In this document: piece after piece, positions 8,259 through 15,529 of the stretch | How positions within the stretch are numbered: position 1 is the first letter of the stretch | How the letters are laid out: every line of letters begins with the position of its first letter | Source of the DNA: Blautia sp. | GTDB lineage: Bacteria > Bacillota > Clostridia > Lachnospirales > Lachnospiraceae | Assembly (NCBI GenBank): GCA_029257805.1 | Contig: JARIAR010000023.1 | Location: forward strand, 62,001-126,000 | Direction: 5' to 3' | DNA: 64,000 bases | Notes under the pieces: model-generated | The model's input: only the letters and a program-made list of their open reading frames with translations | Told to the model about the DNA's origin: nothing | Database searches by the model: none | Made by a program: the position numbers and the translations under genes

Positions 8259-9668
8259 ATGAATCGAAATGAATTGTTTCGTAAAATTCCGGGGATAGAT
8301 ACCCTTTTGCAGGAATTGAAAGAAGAATGCAGGATATACGGAACCGGCAGAGTTCGGGATGTAGTGCAGAACAGCTGCGCTGCAGTACGTCAGCTGATAC
8401 AGGAGGGAGAAACAGAACAGGCGGAAGAATCTTTAAAATCTCTTGAAAAAGATATAAAGCTGTCCTGTCGAGAATTTAAAATTCTCCCTGTAAAAAGAGT
8501 GATCAATGCCACGGGAATTCTTCTTCATACAAATCTTGGGCGGGCACCATTAGGTGAGCGGCAGCGAATGGCAGTTTTGGAGGGAATAGCGGGATATTCT
8601 AATTTAGAATTTAATCTTGAAAATGGAAAGAGAGGAAGCAGAAGCCGTCATTTTCGTGAAATTCTTTCGAAAGTAACAGGGGCAGAAGATGGAATTGCTG
8701 TAAACAATAATGCTGCGGCACTTCTTCTTGTGCTTACCAGTCTTGTAAAAGGAAAAGAAGTTCTTGTTTCAAGAGGAGAACTTGTGGAAATTGGCGGACA
8801 TTTCCGGATTCCTGATGTTATGGAACAAAGTGGTGGAATTCTTCGGGAGGTGGGCACTACAAATAAAACAAGAATTTCGGATTACGAAAAAGCCATTGGG
8901 GAAAATACAGGAGCTATCTTAAAGGTGCATACCAGTAATTATCGGATCATGGGATTTACAGAAGAAGCGGATGTTTCTGAACTTTCTGAACTGGGAGAAA
9001 AATACGGAATTCCGGTTTTGGCAGATTTGGGAAGCGGAGCACTTGTAGATTTTGAAAAATACGGATTGGGTTGCGAGCCATGTGTGAGGGATGTCTTGAA
9101 CGCAGGAGCAGATGTGGTATGTTTTTCAGGTGACAAGCTTTTAGGAGGTCCTCAGTCAGGTATTATAGTGGGTAAACAGGAATATATTAAAAAGATGGAG
9201 GAGCATCCGCTTATGAGGGCGCTTCGTCTTGACAAAATGGTTATTTCTGCACTTTCTGCAACTTTGGAAGCCTATATGGATGAGAAATCGGTATCTTCTC
9301 AGATTCCACTGCTTTTCATGTTAAGGAGAAGCCAGAAAGAATTAAAAGCACAGGCACAAATGATAAGCGATTTTTGGCAAAAGAAGAAGTTTCCGGGAAA
9401 GTGTGAGGTTATGGAGGCTTCCGGAAAAGCAGGAGGTGGTTCATTTCCTCTTGAAGAAATTCCAGGATATGCAGTGGCAGTTTCTTTTGATGATGAAAGG
9501 GAAATGTCATGTGAAGAGTTTAAAAGAAGACTGCGCTTTTTAAAAGTGCCGGTTATTGCATATGGAAAAGAAGAAAAGATATGGCTGAATATGAGGACTG
9601 TTTCAGAAGAAGAAGCAAGATTGCTAACAGAAGAGTTGGAAGATTTATTTTCTGGCGGATGCCTGTGA
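8259..9668 (+). CDS. selA: L-seryl-tRNA(Sec) selenium transferase
   Basis: A PLP enzyme that converts Ser-tRNA(Sec) to Sec-tRNA(Sec) with selenophosphate. The PLP lysine is K293 in SGDKLLGGPQ, and the N-terminal ATGILLHTNLGRAPL motif is typical. ATG 8259 has GGAGA 8 bases upstream; ATG 8244 (overlapping the selD stop) is a possible alternative adding five residues but lacks a ribosome site. The gene gives 469 residues, normal for SelA. Its last 16 bases (9653-9668) overlap the 3' end of tRNA-Sec encoded on the other strand, so the terminal Gly-Gly-Cys-Leu and stop are read from the complement of the tRNA acceptor and CCA end. Confidence 0.95.
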   Translation: MNRNELFRKIPGIDTLLQELKEECRIYGTGRVRDVVQNSCAAVRQLIQEGETEQAEESLKSLEKDIKLSCREFKILPVKRVINATGILLHTNLGRAPLGERQRMAVLEGIAGYSNLEFNLENGKRGSRSRHFREILSKVTGAEDGIAVNNNAAALLLVLTSLVKGKEVLVSRGELVEIGGHFRIPDVMEQSGGILREVGTTNKTRISDYEKAIGENTGAILKVHTSNYRIMGFTEEADVSELSELGEKYGIPVLADLGSGALVDFEKYGLGCEPCVRDVLNAGADVVCFSGDKLLGGPQSGIIVGKQEYIKKMEEHPLMRALRLDKMVISALSATLEAYMDEKSVSSQIPLLFMLRRSQKELKAQAQMISDFWQKKKFPGKCEVMEASGKAGGGSFPLEEIPGYAVAVSFDDEREMSCEEFKRRLRFLKVPVIAYGKEEKIWLNMRTVSEEEARLLTEELEDLFSGGCL

Positions 9669-9750
9669 GAATCGAACTCACCCAGGACGTTCTTCACGCC
9701 CAGCACAGGTTTTGAAGACCAGGGGGTACACCAGCTGCCCATCGACACCC
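9653..9750 (-). tRNA. selC: tRNA-Sec (anticodon UCA)
   Basis: Reading the minus strand, the molecule begins GGGTGTCGATGG, has an anticodon loop CTTCAAA giving UCA, a long extra arm (GTGCTGGGCGTGAAGAACGT region), a T arm GTGAG-TTCGATT-CTCAC and ends GGCATCCG-CCA with CCA encoded. The 98-base length, long variable arm and UCA anticodon identify tRNA-Sec. The acceptor pairs 7 bp clearly, with a G-A at the eighth position expected for this tRNA class. It is convergent with selA and overlaps its end by 16 bases. Confidence 0.95.
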
Positions 9751-9772
9751 TTATAATTGAAAGAACTTATAA

Positions 9773-9801
9773 AGTATAACAAATTTTTACAAATGGGGCA
9801 A
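9773..9801 (-). promoter_or_regulatory. Promoter for tRNA-Sec
   Basis: On the minus strand TTGCCC (complement of 9796-9801) is 17 bases before TATACT (complement of 9773-9778). A start about 7 bases further would leave a leader of about 16 bases before the mature tRNA 5' end at 9750. Confidence 0.6.
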
Positions 9802-9821
9802 TATTTTTCTAATTGAATGTG

Positions 9822-9850
9822 TTGTGAAAAAAACATCGAAGTGTTATAAT
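9822..9850 (+). promoter_or_regulatory. Promoter for focA-topB operon
   Basis: TTGTGA (9822-9827), 17 bases, then a perfect TATAAT (9845-9850) with TG one base upstream. It is divergent from the tRNA-Sec promoter in the same 130-base gap. Confidence 0.75.
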
Positions 9851-9883
9851 AGTCAAAATAAAAACAAGTGGAGGTGTTTTTTC

Positions 9884-10639
9884 ATGAATTATGATGATGT
9901 GCAAAAAATATCAAATGCGGCAAAGGGAAAAATCACTCTTTTAAACACGGATTTTTTTAAGTACTTTTTGCGAGCGGTTATGGCTGGTTTTTTCATTGAT
10001 GTTGCTATGATCTTTAGTAATGTAGTAGGCAATATTTTTTCAAAAACAATGCCAGAGTGGGGAAAATTTTTGGGAGCCATTGTGTTTGCAATCGCCGTTT
10101 TATTGATTTCTTTTGTAGGAGGGGAACTCTTCACTGGAAACAATTTTGTAATGGCTTTTGGGGCATATGACAAAAAAGTAACATGGAAAGATGCAGGCAA
10201 AGTGTGGGGTGCCAGTTATTTGGGAAATTTTGTGGGATGCATTATTTTAGCACTTATTTTTACAGGTGCAGGCGCATCTGGAACGGCTGATTATTTTGGT
10301 GGGTTCATACAAAATAAACTTTCTATTCCTGTAAGTGAAATGTTTTTCCGTGCAGTACTTTGTAATTTCTTTGTTTGTCTTGGAGTTCTTTGCGGAATGA
10401 AGCTAAAGAGTGAAGCAGGTAGGATTTTGATGATCATATTGTGTATCTCTGGTTTTGTTATCAGCGGTTTTGAACACTGTATTGCAAATATGGGTATTTT
10501 TACCACAGCGCTTTGTCTTGTTCCGGGATTATCTCTTGGTGCAATGGCTAAAAGCATGATAATTGTAACAATTGGAAATATGATCGGAGGAGCAGTTTTA
10601 CTGGCATGGCCTCTTAGAAAGATGAGTGCAGATCAATAA
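9884..10639 (+). CDS. Formate/nitrite transporter family protein (FocA-like)
   Basis: A 251-residue polytopic membrane channel of the FNT family, with about six transmembrane helices and the conserved GFEHCIANM segment carrying the pore histidine. FocA/NirC members move formate, nitrite or hydrosulfide across the membrane. ATG 9884 has GGAGG 10 bases upstream; an in-frame ATG 60 bases earlier lies over the promoter. Formate transport next to selenium genes is suggestive because clostridial formate dehydrogenases are often selenoproteins, but no such enzyme is in the window, so the substrate is inferred. It overlaps topB by TAATG. Confidence 0.88.
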   Translation: MNYDDVQKISNAAKGKITLLNTDFFKYFLRAVMAGFFIDVAMIFSNVVGNIFSKTMPEWGKFLGAIVFAIAVLLISFVGGELFTGNNFVMAFGAYDKKVTWKDAGKVWGASYLGNFVGCIILALIFTGAGASGTADYFGGFIQNKLSIPVSEMFFRAVLCNFFVCLGVLCGMKLKSEAGRILMIILCISGFVISGFEHCIANMGIFTTALCLVPGLSLGAMAKSMIIVTIGNMIGGAVLLAWPLRKMSADQ

Positions 10640-12678
10640 TGGCGAAATCTTTATACATAGCAGAAAAGCCAAGTGTGGCACAGGAGTTTGCAAAAGCTCT
10701 GAAAATAAATGGACAAAGACGAGATGGATATCTGGAGTCTGAGGATTCAGTGGTAACCTGGTGCGTAGGGCACCTGGTTACCATGAGCTATCCTGAAAAA
10801 TACGACTTAAAATACAAAAGGTGGAGTTTTGATACCCTGCCTTTTTTGCCGCGTGAGTTTAAATACGAAGTGATTCCGGGAGTGAACAAACAGTTTCAGA
10901 TTGTAAAGGGACTTTTAAATCGTTCAGATGTAGATACTATTTATGTATGTACAGACTCCGGGCGTGAAGGAGAGTATATTTACCGTCTTGTAGCGCAGAT
11001 GGCAGGGGTAAAAAATAAAAAACAGAAGAGAGTCTGGATTGATTCTCAGACAGAAGAAGAAATTTTAAGAGGAATCCGGGAAGCAAAGGATCTGGCAGTG
11101 TATGATAATCTTGCTTCTTCTGCATATCTGAGAGCCAAAGAAGATTATTTAATGGGGATTAATTTTTCGCGGGTATTAACACTTCGTTATGGAAATAGTG
11201 TTTCGAATTATCTGGGGGCGAAATATCAGGCTATTTCTGTTGGTCGTGTTATGACCTGTGTACTGGGGATGGTGGTCCGCAGAGAGCGGGAAATCCGGGC
11301 TTTTGTAAAAACCCCATTTTACAGGGTGTTATCTGAAATTACATTAGAGGGAGAGTGTTTTGAAGGAGAATGGCGTGCGGTGGAAGGCAGTCGGTATTTT
11401 CATTCTCCTCTTTTATATAAAGAAAATGGATTTCAGAAAAAGGAAGATGCACAAGAGTTTGTGGATAATTTGAAAAAAGAGCAGCCGCTTATATGCACAG
11501 TGGAAAAAATAGAGCGAAAAAAAGAAAATAAAAATCCTCCTCTTCTTTTTAATTTAGCGGAACTTCAAAATGTATGTTCGAAATTGTTTAAAATTAGTCC
11601 GGATGAGACTCTTCGGATTGTACAGGAGCTTTATGAAAAGAAATTAGTAACTTATCCAAGAACAGACGCGCATGTATTATCTACAGCCGTGGCAAAAGAG
11701 ATTCAAAAAAATATTGCAGGGCTTTGTCATTATGCACAGGCAGGAGAGGCTGCGTCAGAAGTTCTGAAAATGGGCAGTTATAAAAATATTGAGAAAACTC
11801 GATATGTAAACGATAAGCAAATTACAGATCATTATGCTATTATTCCTACGGGACAGGGACTAAATGCATTAAATAGCCTTTCTTTAGTGTCGCAGAGAGT
11901 ATACGAGACAATTGTACGCAGATTTTTATGTATCTTCTTTCCTGCGGCTGTCTATCAAAAAGTAAGTCTTGTGACAAAAATACAGAAAGAATCTTTTTTC
12001 TCTTCCTTTCGTGTACTTCAGCAGGAAGGCTATCTGAGAATTGCTGTAAATTCTTTTTCAAGAAAGAGAACAGCAGAAGCTGAAAAAGAACAGGAAGACG
12101 CAGTGACATGTAATGAGGTGCTTTTAGGAGCGTTGCAAAGATTAAAGAAGAATGATATACTGCAGGTGTCCGGTCTTAGTATAAAAGAAGGGGAAACTTC
12201 TCCGCCGAAACGTTATAATTCCGGTTCGATGATCCTTGCAATGGAAAATGCGGGACAGCTTATTGAAGATGAGGAATTGCGTGCACAGATAAAAGGAGCG
12301 GGAATTGGTACAAGTGCAACAAGGGCGGAAATTCTTAAAAAGCTGTTTCATATTAAATATCTTTCTCTTAATAAAAAAACGCAGATTATAACCCCTACGC
12401 TTTTAGGAGAGATGATTTTTGATGTGGTAAATTGTTCTATTCGTCAGCTTCTTAATCCGGAATTAACAGCCAGTTGGGAAAAAGGATTAAATTATGTGGC
12501 GGAAGGAAGTATTACAGAGCAGGAATATATGGATAAACTGGAACGTTTTGTAAGGCTGCGGACACGTCAGGTTGAAGATAGCAGTTATCAATATGCTTTG
12601 CGTCAGTTTTTTGATGCGGCAGCCCAAAATTATAAAAATCCGGGAACCGTTTCAAAACGAGGAGGAAAAACAAAATGA
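10639..12678 (+). CDS. topB: DNA topoisomerase III (type IA)
   Basis: A 679-residue type IA topoisomerase that passes single strands to decatenate or relax DNA. The N-terminal Toprim domain starts SLYIAEKPSVAQEF; the active-site tyrosine is Y339 in VTYPRTD. The normal Toprim D-x-D-x-E triad reads D106-S-G108-R-E110, so the second acidic residue is glycine. No C-terminal zinc ribbon is present, as usual for TopB. The start overlaps the stop of the channel gene and its stop overlaps the next start, giving a three-gene operon. This is a chromosomal context, without plasmid or ICE genes nearby. Confidence 0.9.
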   Translation: MAKSLYIAEKPSVAQEFAKALKINGQRRDGYLESEDSVVTWCVGHLVTMSYPEKYDLKYKRWSFDTLPFLPREFKYEVIPGVNKQFQIVKGLLNRSDVDTIYVCTDSGREGEYIYRLVAQMAGVKNKKQKRVWIDSQTEEEILRGIREAKDLAVYDNLASSAYLRAKEDYLMGINFSRVLTLRYGNSVSNYLGAKYQAISVGRVMTCVLGMVVRREREIRAFVKTPFYRVLSEITLEGECFEGEWRAVEGSRYFHSPLLYKENGFQKKEDAQEFVDNLKKEQPLICTVEKIERKKENKNPPLLFNLAELQNVCSKLFKISPDETLRIVQELYEKKLVTYPRTDAHVLSTAVAKEIQKNIAGLCHYAQAGEAASEVLKMGSYKNIEKTRYVNDKQITDHYAIIPTGQGLNALNSLSLVSQRVYETIVRRFLCIFFPAAVYQKVSLVTKIQKESFFSSFRVLQQEGYLRIAVNSFSRKRTAEAEKEQEDAVTCNEVLLGALQRLKKNDILQVSGLSIKEGETSPPKRYNSGSMILAMENAGQLIEDEELRAQIKGAGIGTSATRAEILKKLFHIKYLSLNKKTQIITPTLLGEMIFDVVNCSIRQLLNPELTASWEKGLNYVAEGSITEQEYMDKLERFVRLRTRQVEDSSYQYALRQFFDAAAQNYKNPGTVSKRGGKTK

Positions 12679-13343
12679 TGAAAGATTATACAATTACAAA
12701 TCTTTTGGATTTGAACGAGACAATTGCAAGAGAATTGTTTGAGGGAAAAACTTATCCGTGGGAAGTGCTTCCGGAGATCGAGACTTTTATTTTAAAGCTT
12801 GGGAAGAATCTTAATCCGGAAGAGTATGAATACAAAGATGGAAATATCTGGATTGCAAAATCAGCGAAAGTAGCTCCTACAGCATGTATTAACGGCCCTG
12901 TTATTATTGGGAAAAATGCAGAGATTCGGCACTGTGCATTTATTCGTGGAAAAGCAATCATTGGCGAAGGGGCAGTTGTAGGGAATTCTACAGAACTTAA
13001 AAATGCAGTTCTTTTTAATAAAGTTCAGGTTCCTCATTATAATTATGTAGGGGATGCAGTTCTTGGTTATAAATCTCATATGGGAGCAGGTTCGATCTGT
13101 TCTAATGTAAAATCAGATAAAAAACTTGTTGTTGTAAAAGATGGCGAGGAAAAGATCGAGACAGGATTCAAAAAGTTTGGGGCAATGTTAGGAGACCATG
13201 TAGAGGTTGGATGTGGATCGGTTTTAAACCCGGGGACAGTAATAGGGAGAAATACAAATATTTATCCGCTTTCCTCTGTTAGAGGCTGTGTTCCCGCCAA
13301 TAGTGTTTATAAAAGCGGAAATGAAATTATCAGTAAAAAATAA
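12675..13343 (+). CDS. Left-handed beta-helix (hexapeptide) acyltransferase-like protein
   Basis: A 222-residue protein with an N-terminal helical part (about 1-60) and then hexapeptide repeats (V/I-x-G-x-x-A type, e.g. PVIIGKNAEI, GKAIIGEGAVVG) to about residue 205. It resembles the C-terminal acetyltransferase half of GlmU and related UDP-sugar nucleotidyltransferase-like proteins, but no nucleotidyltransferase domain is present. GAGGAGG 9 bases upstream supports ATG 12675; it overlaps the topB stop as ATGATG. The acyl acceptor cannot be told from the sequence. Confidence 0.75.
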   Translation: MMKDYTITNLLDLNETIARELFEGKTYPWEVLPEIETFILKLGKNLNPEEYEYKDGNIWIAKSAKVAPTACINGPVIIGKNAEIRHCAFIRGKAIIGEGAVVGNSTELKNAVLFNKVQVPHYNYVGDAVLGYKSHMGAGSICSNVKSDKKLVVVKDGEEKIETGFKKFGAMLGDHVEVGCGSVLNPGTVIGRNTNIYPLSSVRGCVPANSVYKSGNEIISKK

Positions 13344-13392
13344 AGAGATGACAGAGAAAAGCGGGAAATTTCTGCCTTGTTCATTTTATAAG

Positions 13393-14106
13393 TTATAGCA
13401 GATGTTGTCGTATAAGAATCAGTACAGTAAGATGCAGAGGATAAAAGGCGTAAAATAGATATTTTGCGCCTTTTCTTTTTATAAAACCTCGTTGACCATT
13501 GTACATATTAATGGAAAGAAAAGCAAAACATGCTTTCCATTCGTAATAAAGCCAACAGCTTCCGATGATTGCCTGAGAAGCTTTTTCATTTCGCAGGATA
13601 TACATAATCAAAAGAAAAATGAAACCACGCCATCCGTAGTCGGCCTGAAGAACAGTGGAAATGCCTAAAAGGAATGTAATACATAAAAACTGGGCTGCTT
13701 GATTGTTTTGGAAATGTTCCATGACACAAAAGGCCAGATATCCTAAAAACAGTGTAAAAAAGATATTTTGCTTTTCGTAATACAAAGTGTTGGTATGTAT
13801 GATATTCCAGGGGATTTCTGATATAAGCGCAAAAAGAAGTAGGTTGCGCCCATAAAGAAACCGATTATGTGTGTGACGGAAGCCTTCAACCAGTAAAAAA
13901 CAGAAAATCGGGAAGGCGACTCTTCCGATATCTCTGGAAATACGATAAATCGATATGGGGGTATCACCAAAATAAAATAGCGGAGTCAGCGCCTGGGGAA
14001 GTTGACTTAAAACAGCCATTCCTGTGTGATCGATGAGCATTGTGATCATAGCAATCATTTTTAGCATGCTGCCGCTTAAAATGTGGAAATTGGGGGTGTT
14101 TTTCAT
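13393..14106 (-). CDS. TraX family integral membrane protein
   Basis: A 237-residue membrane protein with about seven hydrophobic segments. The N-terminal LKMIAMITMLIDHTG and C-terminal FYPLHLTVL motifs are characteristic of the TraX family (named for the F-pilin acetylase), which in Firmicutes is a common chromosomal membrane protein of unknown substrate. On the minus strand, AAGGAGATCGCA precedes ATG 14106. It is a single gene, convergent with the upstream operon and divergent from the next carboxypeptidase gene. No conjugation genes are nearby, so an acetyltransferase role is only a family-based guess. Confidence 0.82.
   Translation of the reverse strand: MKNTPNFHILSGSMLKMIAMITMLIDHTGMAVLSQLPQALTPLFYFGDTPISIYRISRDIGRVAFPIFCFLLVEGFRHTHNRFLYGRNLLLFALISEIPWNIIHTNTLYYEKQNIFFTLFLGYLAFCVMEHFQNNQAAQFLCITFLLGISTVLQADYGWRGFIFLLIMYILRNEKASQAIIGSCWLYYEWKACFAFLSINMYNGQRGFIKRKGAKYLFYAFYPLHLTVLILIRQHLL
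13444..13480 (+). terminator. Terminator inside the 3' end of the convergent TraX gene
   Basis: AAAGGCGTAAAAT (13444-13456) pairs with ATTTTGCGCCTTT (13461-13473), 13 bp with one G-U and a 4-base loop, followed by TTTTCTTTTT on the plus strand. It would end the focA-topB operon although it lies in coding sequence of the opposite strand. Confidence 0.65.
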
Positions 14107-14255
14107 TGCGATCTCCTTTTGAAAAGTAAATGTAAAAATATTTTAACATAGGATAAGAGGAAATTCCAGAATCAGAAGTGTTATTTCTTTTATGCAGTCA
14201 TAATTTATATATTTTTCCTTTACAATTAAAGTAGAATATATGTTGGGAGAAGAAG

Positions 14256-15434
14256 ATGGAAAGGAAAAGAATAGCGGTTATTTGCAGTTGGATTCTGGCA
14301 GTTAGTCTTTTGCTGCCATATGTGGTGAAAGGGGAAACAGAAGCAGCAGAGGAAACGTTTGTAGAGGCGCCTGGCGCTGTGCTTATGGAGGCAGAAACAG
14401 GGAAAGTGATTTTTGAAAAAGATATGGAAACAAAGAGAAGCCCTGCAAGTATTACAAAAATTATGACTTTGCTGTTGATTTTCGATGAAATAAAAAAGGG
14501 TTCTTTGAAGCTGACAGATATGATTTCCACTAGTGCGTATGCAAAATCAATGGGAGGATCTCAGGTATTTTTGGAAGAAGGGGAAACACAAACCGCTGAA
14601 ACCATGATTAAATGTATTGTTATTGCATCGGGAAATGATGCAAGTGTGGCAATGGCAGAACATATTGCAGGAAGCGAACAGGACTTTGTAAAGAGGATGA
14701 ATGTAAGAGCAAAAGAACTGGGAATGAAAAATACAAATTTTGAGGATTGCTGTGGCTTAACAGATTCGGATAATCATTATACTACGGCTTATGACATTGC
14801 GGTAATGAGCCGGGAACTGGTTACAAAGTATCCGGAAATCCTGTCTTATTCTTCTATCTGGATGGAAGATATTACTCATGAAACAAAAAAAGGCTCCAGT
14901 ACTTTTACACTTACAAATACGAATAAACTGATACGAAGTTATGAGGGGTGTAAAGGTCTGAAAACAGGAAGCACAAGTAAAGCAGGATATTGTCTTAGTG
15001 CAGTAGCGGAGAGAAATGGAGTTACTCTTATTGCGGTTGTTATGGCAGCTCCTGATTATAAGGCACGGTTTAAAGATGCCGCCGCCATGCTGACATATGG
15101 GTTTTCAAAATGTAATATATATATCGATGAAAAACCATCGAAATTGCCTGAAATAAAGGTGAAAGGTGGAATACAGAAAAGTGTTTCTTTGAAATATAAA
15201 GAAAAATTCAAATACCTGAATACAGAGGGTGAGGCACTTGAAAAAATTGAAAAAAAACTTACGGTTCCCAGAGAAACAGAAGCACCTGTAAAGAAAGGAG
15301 AAAAGGCAGGAGAGATGAATTATTATATGGGAAAAAAGAAACTTGGCTGTGTTCCTGTTCTTTATAAAGAATCTGTGAGAAAGATAAAATATGAAGATTG
15401 GGTAAAGCGTGTGTGGGAAGCATATCTGTTTTAA
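14256..15434 (+). CDS. D-alanyl-D-alanine carboxypeptidase (DacF/PBP5-like), first copy
   Basis: A secreted serine peptidase of family S11 trimming D-Ala from peptidoglycan pentapeptides. A signal peptide is visible at residues 1-26 or so (basic start then a hydrophobic run). Motifs: S65-I-T-K68, S125-G126-N127 and K236-T237-G238. A C-terminal beta domain of about 110 residues follows, ending in a weakly amphipathic segment that could touch the membrane. GGGAGAAGAAG precedes ATG 14256. A paralogue lies at 21482. A sporulation-specific role, as for DacF, is possible but no sporulation promoter was recognised. Confidence 0.9.
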   Translation: MERKRIAVICSWILAVSLLLPYVVKGETEAAEETFVEAPGAVLMEAETGKVIFEKDMETKRSPASITKIMTLLLIFDEIKKGSLKLTDMISTSAYAKSMGGSQVFLEEGETQTAETMIKCIVIASGNDASVAMAEHIAGSEQDFVKRMNVRAKELGMKNTNFEDCCGLTDSDNHYTTAYDIAVMSRELVTKYPEILSYSSIWMEDITHETKKGSSTFTLTNTNKLIRSYEGCKGLKTGSTSKAGYCLSAVAERNGVTLIAVVMAAPDYKARFKDAAAMLTYGFSKCNIYIDEKPSKLPEIKVKGGIQKSVSLKYKEKFKYLNTEGEALEKIEKKLTVPRETEAPVKKGEKAGEMNYYMGKKKLGCVPVLYKESVRKIKYEDWVKRVWEAYLF

Positions 15435-15463
15435 AAAAAGCGGGCTGTCAGCTCGCTTTTTTT
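15434..15463 (+). terminator. Terminator after first carboxypeptidase
   Basis: AAAAAAGCGGGCT (15434-15446), loop GTC, AGCTCGCTTTTTT (15450-15462): 13 bp with one G-U and a built-in T tract. Confidence 0.88.
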
Positions 15464-15491
15464 GACAAAAGTCTGAAAATAGGGTTATAAT
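15462..15491 (+). promoter_or_regulatory. Strong promoter for ABC exporter operon
   Basis: Consensus TTGACA (15462-15467), 18 bases, then consensus TATAAT (15486-15491). The -35 box begins in the T tract of the preceding terminator. Confidence 0.85.
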
Positions 15492-15529
15492 AAAAAAGTA
15501 TAAAAATGGAATATAACATGGAGGAAGTT

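Noticed and set aside
9299-9748. 149-residue frame on the minus strand over selA and tRNA-Sec
   Set aside because: It crosses the tRNA and is antisense to conserved selA; composition is not protein-like.
13393-14106. TraX and TopB as signs of a conjugative element
   Set aside because: No relaxase, type IV secretion, integrase or attachment repeats were seen; both families are common on chromosomes of Firmicutes.
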